64,000 nt of DNA from Homalodisca vitripennis (Eukaryota > Arthropoda > Insecta > Hemiptera > Cicadellidae): contig NC_060215.1 of the NCBI RefSeq assembly GCF_021130785.1, positions 68,204,501 to 68,268,500 on the forward strand. Direction: 5' to 3'. The notes below the pieces were generated by a model, which saw only the letters and a list, made by a program, of their open reading frames with translations, had not been told where the DNA came from and did no database searches. Position 1 is the stretch's first letter. Each line of letters begins with the position of its first letter. Positions 37,901 through 49,900 of this stretch are shown here, one piece after another. The position numbers were made by a program, and so were the translations under genes.

Positions 37901-40900
37901 CACCGACACACACACACGCTCACTCGCAAACACTAACACACCATCATTCCTTGTTTTCCCCCTATACGTTTTATATAAGTTGTAGCCCTCGAGTTGCACC
38001 CCGACATCGTCCTCACCGAGCCAAGTCTCCCCCAGTGTAATGAGGTCCCATCTCGTATTCATACCCTCTAAATAAATCACTAAATTGTCAACGTTTTTAT
38101 AAAAACTTCTTATATTCAAGTAGAATATCTTAAGCCCATTATCTGACCCAAAAATACTTGTTTCATAATTATTCTCTATAATCTGGTAGTCAATCCTTGT
38201 GTATTTATCCAAAAAGTTGATCATTTTATCCATTCTACTTCATATACAACAAACCGAAAAAAATCAAGCACTTATGACTTATAAATGAGACTCAGACAAA
38301 ATCAAAACGACAGACAGACAGTCCAAACCCCTCCCGCCGCCCCGCATCGTTATTACATTTTCGAATATTGACACCAGTTCCAAAAATATTATTAAAAAAA
38401 TACAGTACTCAAAACTACAGTCGGAAAAGTATATGCCTAATTATTTTTACAACAACTAGTACTGTTTTATGACTGACTTCGTTTCCATCACAATATTCAA
38501 TAATATGTAATTGTAAAATTATACCTATAATTACCTCTTAGCAGAATACCTAAGTAATCACCATCTAATCTGTACACAATACATATAGAAATTATTTGCT
38601 TACTTAACATTCGCCTGACACATCCAGCGGGCCAAGGAGCTTATAAATATTAGAAAACTAAATAATTAGTAATACTGATGTATTATTATAACACGATATG
38701 CATATTAAGCAAAAGACTCGTAACATGTATAGTGATACTTGGTACGCTACACATGAAAATAAAACTATATAATAAAAAGTAATTGCTCTTCTCAATAAGT
38801 ACAAATAGATAGTAATTTGCGCATTTAAAAACTTTAATAACTAATAATAACGCTGTACAGATTAGTAATTTTAAATAACATTGACAGGAAAAAATATAAA
38901 AATGCCTTCTAGTGTTTATATAACAAAACAAATCATATTTACTAAACATAAATAGGCTAAAAGCCATACACAGACCACACATAAAAAAACAGATATACTT
39001 GTTTCATAATTATTCTCTATAATCTGGCAGTCAATCCTTATATATTTATCCAAAAAGTTGATCATTTTATCCATTCTGAAAAAACTTGTACATGTAGCTA
39101 ATACAGCTGTCCATTCATTCATTAACCATATACATTTCTTAATATCAGTATATCACATATCACTATTCAATTGAAACGACAAGGAGACATCTAAACCTTT
39201 TACGGTATAAGAATATAACTAAATTCTCAAACTATCATTAAACAGTGATCCAAACTACTTCCAAACTAAGTACTTCATTAACTAACATGCAAAGTTAAAA
39301 GAAAAATAGTAAACTCTTTCTAATTATAGTTTAACAAAAATGTCATGCTTCTTTATAATAAAATTGGTAAAATTAATGTATATTACGTCAGTATTAAATT
39401 TAAACCACAAAATAAGGGTTTAAATTTTTCCTAGAATGGTGCACATTATTAGATTTCCTCTAATAAATAAAAAAATATTCAATTTAGTTCATACAGTCAT
39501 AAACATCTACTAATTGTCTAATTATTCACATTGAATATGCCACCACCAAAGCACGCACACGCACACACACACACGCACGCACATACGCACGCACTCACAC
39601 GGACACATTTCTTGACAAAATTAACCATTCATTCAGTCCATCCTGCATTATAAAAGTATTAAAAATAAGTAGCCAATCAATATATTATAAAATGTAATGC
39701 ACGAGACATGTTACAGTATTGTAATAATGAAGACAACTAGTAATACAGTAATTCATTTAACTGACTACCTATTGATTAGATTGTGTTTATTAATATATAA
39801 ACTGAATACTAAAGAACCAAGAATAGATTCCAGGGAATCCCACATTTTACAAGAGAGAACTGCATACAATTACAGAAAGTAGGTGGATTATATTACTAGC
39901 AGCTCTCACTTGACTCTTATTTTTCAGGAGATCAGATCGTGATGGAAACCAGTAGAGTGGAGAAGAGGGTTAGCAGCTTGTTAAATGGCATTGGATCACT
40001 GGAGAATCAAACAAGAACTCTTCTATCGATGCTACCTTCACTTCTTCTTACCAACAGACAGACCACTATCAATGCGACAGCTAGAGGTTTGACTATGTTA
40101 TCCAAAAAAGACCAACAATAAATAATTTATAATTACGTGAAAAACTCCAGCAATCGATATAGCATCAGTAATGATATAATATACCTGTAACTTATGCCTG
40201 AGCCAATCTATCAATGAAACTGAAGGAGGCCATAAGATCTATATCCTATTAGACAGTCAAGGTGCACTGAGGTCTCTCAACAGCTGCACCTTTGAAGACT
40301 GTTGGAACAATTGGAAATAATTTAAATTAGTAATTAGTAATGACAACAATTTTCCAATATTATTTTATTTTTGGAATGAGGCTTTCATATGGTACAAATA
40401 TTATTAAACTGCCATATGGTGTAAATACAAAGATTTGGAAAACTTGTCAGCCAGTATGGAAAATTATACCGGAATACAGTTTAGTTTTTAATAAATTGAG
40501 AAGACAGTAGAATGGAATCTTCAATAGCCTTATTCATCATTAATTCGATTTTCTTTGTTTCTATCTACGTGAAGTGATTCCCAAGCATCTAGGTGCATTT
40601 GTTTTATAACATCTTTTATTAATTTAAGATATTTACTTGAATTGTATTTCCTGATTAAATGCAGTTTTATGGAGTCGACTGAAGATAAAACCTTTGGTTT
40701 CAAAAGGCATATAAAAAATAAAATAATATTGGAGAAGTGTTGTCATTATTAACTACTAGAAAACTAAAAAGCTGTGCCTTTGTCTCTTAAGTTGGTTTGG
40801 GACTCTCTATTATTACCTAGAGCCCTGGCTATCTGCAACAGTCACTCTGATATCAGAGCATGAGGGGGTTGCAAGAATGAGACATTGGATACTCGATAGA

Positions 40901-43900
40901 CTGTAATGAGACCTGGATCTATGTTGTGTATGAACCTAGAACCTTTTTGTAGCTTGGCTAAATGTCAAATTAAGTATGCTATCATAGAATGGGTAGCTAT
41001 AGATACTTGCCTCCTCTAGAAAATTTTCCAGGTCTGAAATAAGTGAAAGCTATCATAGATCCCTTATCGACTGATAGCTAAGCTATTCTTGGACTTGGAA
41101 GACTAAATATCAGATTATACACTAATTTATTGACTGAACATTGCCCACTTAATTACCACTTACATAAGCTAGATATCTCTGAGTTATATGTGCCACTTCT
41201 GCAGTGAGTCCAAGGAGACTAATACATACCTCATTTGTGACTACAAATCGATTGCCTGACTAAGTGGAAACACCTTTTCAGGTGTTTTTTTAGCTTCTAT
41301 GAATGTCTTGGGGGTTATTAAAAGCCTCAAGATGATCTGGGTTTCCTATATTTCAGGCTTATGTTACAATAGAGTCGTGATGATGGGGGTATTCTTTTGC
41401 CCAATCAACCCTCTGTGACGACCCCAGCATATAGTTCTAAGACCAGACCGGTAACATCGTATGCGGTCTTAATCAGCCAATTTAAAATATTAAATCATCA
41501 GTAATATATTTTATTTTTATTCAGCATAACATTTAATTGTAGTAACGAGTAATGAATATATGCAGCCAGACTTATTAGGTTAAGCAGTGCAGGTGGAGAA
41601 GATATATATTTTAATTCAGCACATGAATTGTAAGTCCAAGTCTGTCAGCAGTAAGCCTGGTAATTTTCCATACCCAGAGCAGCTGCGCAGTTACTGGGTG
41701 GTAAACAGGCAGGAATTTGCTGAGGTAGCGTCTGGAACAACGCTGCTCCCTGGAGTTCGTTGTTCTGAGTCGCAGTCGTGCCAGGGTTTTGAACGCGTCA
41801 AGCTCGCGTGAAATCGCTCTCTCGCTCTCTCTCCCGTTCTAAATTTGTAATTGTTCAACTGATTCTAAATTATGCAATAAAATTCAAATTGTTTTCGCAA
41901 TAAACTAAATTGTTTTATTTGGCCAACCGAGGAGAGAATTTTTATTACAGCAACCTGGGCTAGTTTCCATCACCGTGTCCGAATTAGAACCCGAGAACTT
42001 TTTAAATTAAATTACGTGTGGTCGTCACGCCACACCTCTGTATTCTATTGTATGAAATGATGTAAATGTGACTTACATGACTATAATAATATAATATTAT
42101 AATATAATTATAATATGCACAGCATGTCTGTAATTTTTTTGGTTTGTAAAAGTTTTATATTTTATCCATAAATGTAAATGTTAGTAGAAACTGTCACAAG
42201 AGGTAACAGAATGTTTTTTCTTTCAAGAGACAATTGGTGAACAAAACCTTTTTAGTTATAGAAATATTTCTTGCTTAATTTATGTGAAACTTTTTGTGCT
42301 CTTAGTTTTTAAATGAAAATATTTAGCAGACAGAAATATAAAACTTTATAAAATAATTTTAATTTTATTTAATATGTTACATCAATATGGTACTGTTATT
42401 ATTGAAAAGAAACAGAAGATTCCTGAAGATTTTGGTACCACAGATATTTGATGTTAAAGTTGAGATATGATTTTATGAAACGTTCAAGAATTTTCTTTTT
42501 ACACCAGGTTTTTAGACAAACTTAACTGAAAAATGAATTTGCTTTTTTTCCAACATAAATATTTTAGCCTGATTTGAAAAGGGTTTATTAATAAATTACC
42601 ATATTTTTTTATATTTTATAAGATGTGTTAAATAATATGAATCAACACCATTGAAAATAGTTAAATAGTGACTATCATCTAAGTTTTAGGTTCACTCTAA
42701 GCCAAAACACAATTGAAATTTTGAAATATTTGAGCTTTGTTGTGAAGAGCCATCTTCAGTCAGCACATAATAAATTTAAACTTTTCGTTATGACTTGATC
42801 CAATACCATTAATCTTTTCGGCATTTCTATGTGTATTGATTAAAAATAAAATTCATGAATCTAAGATGCCTACAGCATGCCATCATAGTTTAGTATAGAT
42901 TAGTCTAATCAAAACCAAATATTGAGCTAAAAAGTAACAAAATAATTTCAGAGATTTATAAATGATGATGGTTTTAAAATTATAACTGATGTAACTGTAA
43001 AAAGTAAAAAAAATCAGTACAGAACCAAAAAAGACAAAACTATTATGTGTTGGAATCAGACAGCAAATTATTTAAAACTGATAGTTAATTAAAGTTATAA
43101 CCTTATATTTAATCTAATGAGTCGAATGTATTAAATTCTATGGAAATTAACTTACATTTAAAGTATATAAGAAATTAAAAAAAAACTTTATCACATATGT
43201 CATATATACAGGGTGATTACCGAGAAAAGCATGTTTTTCAAATAATGAGTACTCAGGGAATTCAAAGCAATAAGAGTATTTATGAGTGGAAAAACAGTGT
43301 ACACAATCTGCAATTTCAGAATAAAATTACTTACAGCGTTTAAAAATTACATCTCTAAGGTGGCCCGCCTTCTGCTTGGATACAGTGTTGAAGGCGTTCT
43401 TTAAAACTTGCTACGGATTTTGCTAACATATCTCTAGGAATGGCGTTGATTTCCTGGCGAATAGCTTCTTTAAGTTCCTCTATTGTTCGTGGCTTGTTTA
43501 TGTAAACTCTAGATTTCAAAAATACCCACAGAAAGAAATCTGGAATTGTAAGATCTGGTGAGCGAGAAGGCTAAGTGACATCATCAAATCGTGAGATCAC
43601 TCTTGTAGGGAATGTTCGCAGAAGGAATTCCATACTAATGCGAGCCGTATGGGCTGTTGCCCCATCTTGTTGGAACCAAACATTACGTATCTCTATACAT
43701 TGACGGCGCAGTTCTGGCAAGAGATATTCTTCTAACATTTTCAGGTACCGTTGTGCATTCACTGTCACTGCTCTGCCATCGTCGTCTTAAAAAAAATAAG
43801 GACCAATGATCCCCTTTTCAATAACCGCACACCACACAGTCACACATAAGCTATGAAGACGTCTCTCAGCTACGTTTTTAGGATTTTCTGCACACCAAAA

Positions 43901-46900
43901 TCGTAACTTCTGTTTATTGACTGCTCCGTCCAAGTGGAAATGCGCTTCATCACTCATAAGGATAACTGCTTTGTCATTTTCTTCCAAAATTTCACTCATT
44001 GTGTTACAAAAATTTACACGTTGTCTCTTATCTGCTTGACTCAATTGATGACATACTGCCAACTTGAAAGGATGAAATTTAAAATGTGTGACCAAAATCT
44101 TCCTCACTGTGAATGAGCGAAGTCTGAGAGCAGATGCCCGCTTCCGAATTGAGTGGCTAGGACTCTGAACTGTTGCAAGGCGTACTCTTTCAACTGTCTC
44201 AGGGGTAGTAACTGTCGTTACCGATCTAGGAGGTTTCTTCTTAAGCAAAGATCTAGCTGTGTTAACATTATGTATCCAACGCAATATCGTGTTACGATCA
44301 GGGATAGCTCCATGCCGTGCAATGTTCAAATGTGCACAAAAGTCTCGCTGAGTCTGAGTGACTGATTCACCATTTGCGTAAAACCGTCGCATGACAAACG
44401 TAAGTCAAAAACATGCGTTTCCCGGTAATCACCCTCTATATATATATATATATATATGTCATTCTGATCCTATCCATGATTTGTATTTTTCAAGTTATTA
44501 TATTTGTTTCACAACTTTTTTAGTGATGTATAATTTTTAGAATTTGTTATAAAAGTACTAATTTGAAACTAGATCATTGAATACTATATTATATATTTTC
44601 TAAGTGGAAAATATAACTTATTCTCATTTAATTACAAGTAACATAATAAATATAAAATAGTTACATAAATAAAAACTATGTTATTAATGAAAATTGCAGC
44701 AATTAATCAATATTTGTTGCCATCCCCAATAAGTTCTAGACGTCTTGCAAACACATGCCAATAAAACATGTTTGAATTTTCAACAGTATTGTTTTATATT
44801 TCTTCCTTGTACATAATATGTACTGTGAAGTTGAAAAATCCACTTAGAATTTCCGAAATAAATTGGACTTGTTCATCAATCCATGCCTGTAATAAAATAA
44901 TAAGATTGATAAGTATTTTAATTAATAATATAATACTATATAATATTATAATACTAGTAATATAATGACTATATTCCAAAGTATTTTAATAGTTTCAGCA
45001 TTGGCAAAAGTTCTCAGTGGAAACATTTGGAGCGTGACGAACATAGATGCCTCATCTGCTAGAAAAATAAAGAAATTGGTTTCAACAATTTCATATCTTG
45101 GAGGACTAATTGAAACACTTTCAACTGCTCTCGTCTCTGCTAAAGAGTACAAGAATACAAAACATCTTACTTACAATGGAGATCTATTTATAGAGTCAGC
45201 AAATATAAACTCATTGAGTTCTGCAACTGTAAATAACAGACAATTTGTACCAGAATCGTTTTTGTCACTGAACAGTGATCAGAGACTAGTGAGCATAAAA
45301 GCAAAAACACTTAAGGTTGATTCACTAGTAACTCTTAATAAAATTGCTAACAGATCAGTGGACGGTAAGGAGTTATTTACATATGTAATTATTCATTAGT
45401 ATATATTCATATGTAAATATTCATTAGTATTTAACCTGCTCAGATCCAGAGGGCTCTAAGCCACATTGCATGAGATTTACATTCCTGAATAATATGGAGA
45501 GGGATTCCCAATTAATAAGAAATATAGTTATCTAAACAAGTTTTCAAATTATACAAGGAAGAAAGGTATTGGGAAATCTGGAATGGAAGTTTAAGATCAG
45601 GTCATAACTTAATTTTAACTCCATCAAAACACTGTTAAATCTCAAAAACTTTTACATCCTTACTTTTGGTTTAGAGATATGGGTGATGCCTCATTTTAAA
45701 GATATACTTAATATGAATCAAAACACTTTTTCAAAAAGTTTTTAATATTTTATTAGTTACTCAGAAAAAATCTCAAACTGTTTTGGATTGTGTTGTTTAA
45801 ATATTCAAAAAGTATTAATTTTATAAGAAAAACTGAAAATCATTTAGATGCAAATTAATTATTCTTTAAAATGAGACGACATCTCCCACAACTATATCAC
45901 CAAAAATAAGGTGTTAACAATGTTTGAGGTTTAACATCATTATAGGGTAAAACTCAAGGTCATTACAACCCACGGCTCTTAATTATGGAATTGATGTTAA
46001 GGCAAGTGTATTTGTTTCTCTAAAAAAGTAAACGTGTTTAAAGCTCAAAAGTATTATAGCTTTTTGATTGTATAATGTTAAAGTTGGTCAATAAATCTGA
46101 AAAGTGTTGTTTTATGTAAATGGTTTTCCAATTAGGAAATGGGCAACAGACACCTTGATACAAGAGCCTTCAAATAATAAGATTAATAAAATAAGTGCTT
46201 TTATATTATTAAATTCCATATACATAACAGCAATCTAGCAGACAATTAGTTCAATAGCTGCAGCAACAACAGCTGCTAATACCTGTTAGAAATTATGTTG
46301 TTAGTTTAGCAGTTCTTGATTAAACCAACCTGTCAAGACCAACAATACAAGAACCAAATTATTGTAGAGTTTACTAGCATTGTTTTTAATAGAAACCTTT
46401 AAAATCCCAATTTACATCATTAGGATGTTATTTTTTTCTTGGCCAGTGCCTTATTCATCAAGAACATCAGCTGTATAGCAAATCCAATTTTGCCAAGCCA
46501 GTGAAGATATACCCATTAAATACAATAAATTATGAAAAAAGTCAAAATATTTAGTTGTTCAAAGTATTCTGTAACAGAATCTTAAAAATTCAGATTTATC
46601 ATTGCTCTGATTGTTTTTTTGGACTTTTAAAATGTCCGTTAGGTTTTTTCTTATTGTGGCTACATATTTACAAAATATTAAACAATGCTAATATTATAGC
46701 CTTACCAAAATTTAAATAAACCAAATTTGTTTATGAATATTTTATATTTCTTTTATGAAACTATTAACAGTTTTAACATTCGTATTTTAAGGACGTTCTG
46801 ATATCACAACACTGGTAAATCTCTTAATTATGTTAGATATCATGTTACCATACATACATATGTTGTGATAGATCTGTTACTGACTGGAACAATGGTGAAA

Positions 46901-49900
46901 TCTCCTGTAAAGACCAATCATCTTGCAATACACAGTCTGCAGATGGGTGACTTCACAGAGATCAACAACATTCTAGTGAGAGATATTATCAACAGAAACT
47001 CCATTGTAACTTCTGGAGAAGACACAAATACCATTCGAAAGGTATAAAATTGATAGGGAACCATAAAGCCTGTTAAAGTTATTATTGAACTGAGAAGGAT
47101 GGTAAACTTGTTTTTATTAAGTGCATTTTTTAGAGTTAGTTGAGTTGACGCACAACATAGTTGTTGTGATTCCTGACTTATGCGTGTCACAACGTTCTGG
47201 TATGATTTATTTATTTTAACCTAGATTGTAGTTATGAGTTAGGTTAATTATTTACCTGAGGAGATTAGATCGCAGATCTCAAAACTTAGAAGTACTGATT
47301 TTTTGTATCACTAAATAATGGCAAATGTCCAGAAAAATCCTGTTTCCTTCACAATCCTTCCATTATCAAAAACAAACTTCACAGAACTAAAGTAATAATT
47401 GAAATAAATACAAGACACTATTCAAATCTGTTTAGTTTGAATTACTACTGTAAGTGAGTAAACATCAAAGTATATTTTTTGTAATTTGAGACAATTAAAA
47501 GTAGTAAAAAGGAACTTTAACTTTCGGTAAATGTATAAAAATAAGAACTTTTTATTGTTTATATGGTAATGGTGTTAATAGTAATAGACATAGGGTGGAT
47601 TCAATAAACTAAAAAATTTTCGGATCTCTTGCATGGGCGTCCATCTTTACACGATTTATAAATTTACAAGTCATAGAAACCATTGTACTCCAATAAAACT
47701 TCTTGAAACTATTGTATTATAATTTTTAGATATGCCAACCTCAAACTCCGTACCTAAAGAAGAAACAAAGATACAGATATGCTAATTTGTGTGGATTTTA
47801 ACATGATGAAAAATATTTCAGATTCAGTGCATAATACTATAAATTGATTATTATTTTTAAGTATTGTTTGAATAGGTGGCATCCAAGCAAGCGCGGAGAC
47901 AAAAGATGATTAAAACCCTCCAATTGCAGGACTTCAGAGTAATAGATAATTTGATTGTGGATGTTATTGACAACATCCCCATCTTAGACTTATTCAACTC
48001 CATCTACATCAATGAATTCCACAATGTTATAAACGGTAAATACAAACTTGTAACGTTTTTAGTTCTTACATTTGCCTGTAATTAATGTAAAATTAAAACA
48101 TCTTCGACTTTTGAAAACATTTCCAAGTGTTTTTATACAAAATATTTAGTTTAGTGCAGTACTTCTAAAGCAATAATAATAGGATAGGATGTATTTCATG
48201 AAATCATTAAGCCATTTTCAAACAAGATCTTTGGAACAGCTATATCTGCAATGGAAGAACTGGGAAAGCTCCTGATCTAGATGGCAGAGGTATCCCAGAA
48301 TTTATGCAGACTCTAAAACTTATATGTATATATAAGTAAGATTTCCTTACTGACTCAATGTCCAGAAAAAAATGAAAGATAGAGACATTAAACTTGGTAA
48401 ATACCTTTATATTGTGCCCTACAATCACACTAAGTAAAGATTTTTCTCTACAACCTCAGGGCTCCACCCCACTGGCCTCTAAAGTTGTGAACATTCTCAA
48501 AAGAAATACATTGTAGCAAAAACATGTTATTTATTTAAAAGAACCTGTCAAAATGTAATCAACTGTTCTATGTAAGCATTATAATATTACAACACAATCA
48601 TATGTTTAATAATTTAAGTTCAATTTGTTAGTTATTTACATTTATAGTATTGATAACATAGAGTAGCATCACGTCTTATTACAATAATTTCTGTTATCAC
48701 TGTAGGAGCACAGAGGTAATAAAACTGAAAGTTTTAGTAAAAATATACTTTTAACTGTAAATCTTAGTAAACATTAAATATGCAGTGCTTGATCGTAAGA
48801 TGCAGATGCATCTCAGTTGTTTATTGTCAGAAGCAGGCTTCTCAGGCCTTTGTTTGTATATATTTTCTGATCACGGCAACAAAGCAAACTTAACTGTGGC
48901 GCCAGAAATATCTTAGACAATAGACAATAATTCTTTACTTACATCATTCATTGAGAACAGTAAATGTGTCACCAAAACCACTATAAAGATTCAAAAGTCT
49001 TTCTCCAGTTTTCAAATTCGTCCACTGTGTAGAAGGGGCGCTGTTGTAGCCATACTTTGATATTTCTTCTCCACTTCTTCTAGCAGTGGGCGTTTTTCAC
49101 CTCTTCCGGCAGGATGTTGAGGAATTTTGCTCCCAGATATGTCTGTTGTTTTTCATAGAGTGTAAGATGATGGATCGGAAGTACTATGCTATTGGCTCTT
49201 CTAGTGTTTTAATTGTGTATATCAGTTCCTCTCTGCAGGTTTTGCTTTTTAGCATGTAAGGCAGTTTCTAGGATGAAAAGGCTCACTACAGTTAACACCC
49301 TTAGTTGTTTAAAGGCTATGCGGCATGATTCTCTGTGTCCAAGGCCAGCTAGAATACAAACTGCCTTTTTTTGCAGAACTAGGACCCTCTTTGTGTTTGT
49401 TCTAAAGGAAATACCCCACACCACTATCCCATATCAGACATGTGCCTCAAACAGAGCAAAGCACGCTGCTTTTGTAGTGTCATCACTAGATTTGTCTCAG
49501 CCGTTGTAGCACATACAGAGCTGAGCTGAGTTTACAGCACAACTTGTCTAGATGGTCAGACCTGGTAAGTTTATCACTACTCCTAAGTATGTTGTTACTT
49601 GTGACACTTGCATCACATCTGGAAGTCCTGCAACTTCCTCTCTTTTATTCAGTACCAGGCTGTTAGCATGACAATATTGTTGTGCCATTCCCAAGGTAAT
49701 AAAAGATTGTATTTTCAGAACAGTGCAGTATCGTCAGCATACATGATTGTATTGCAGTAGTCTTCGAGGTAGCGAGGAAGGTCACTCGTAAAGATTATGT
49801 ACAGGGCAGGCCCTAGAACTGAGCCCTGCGGAACTCCTGATTTAGTTATGGCTTGTTTGGATATAGTTTCCATAAAGACATCTGATTTGAGGCTCTTGAC

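Larger units (their letters stand above)
34376..38250 (-). mobile_element. EN-RT LINE, nearly complete ORF2 but broken
   Basis: A minus-strand non-LTR retrotransposon. The 3' end (low coordinates) has an AATAAA-like signal and a short tail, AACGATTTTGATTTGATA, near 34376-34396. Moving up: 3' UTR with a CA/CG microsatellite (34909-34990), C-terminal domain (35237-35614), reverse transcriptase (35825-36635) and apurinic-type endonuclease (about 36803-38233). The 5' end is near 38250; no first ORF was identified. I place it loosely with CR1/Jockey-type LINEs. Confidence 0.85.
32532..39927 (+). other. intron, about 7.4 kb, filled with LINE sequence
   Basis: Holds a LINE C-terminal relic (33900-34330), the nearly complete LINE at 34376-38250, an 83-bp duplicated block (38995-39077) and CA-rich microsatellites. 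The remainder (32532-33900, 39080-39927) is AT-rich with no recognised gene. Confidence 0.6.
40087..44998 (+). other. intron, about 4.9 kb, with LINE remnant, solo LTR and a mariner-like element
   Basis: Recognised inserts: RNase-H/C-terminal LINE remnant (40190-41370), solo LTR (41414-42034) and mariner-like element (43209-44437). 42039-43200 is AT-rich with nothing recognised. Ends TTTTAATAGTTTCAG. Confidence 0.6.

Noticed and set aside
41587..41811. 74-codon open frame
   Set aside because: Lies wholly inside the solo LTR; LTRs do not code here.
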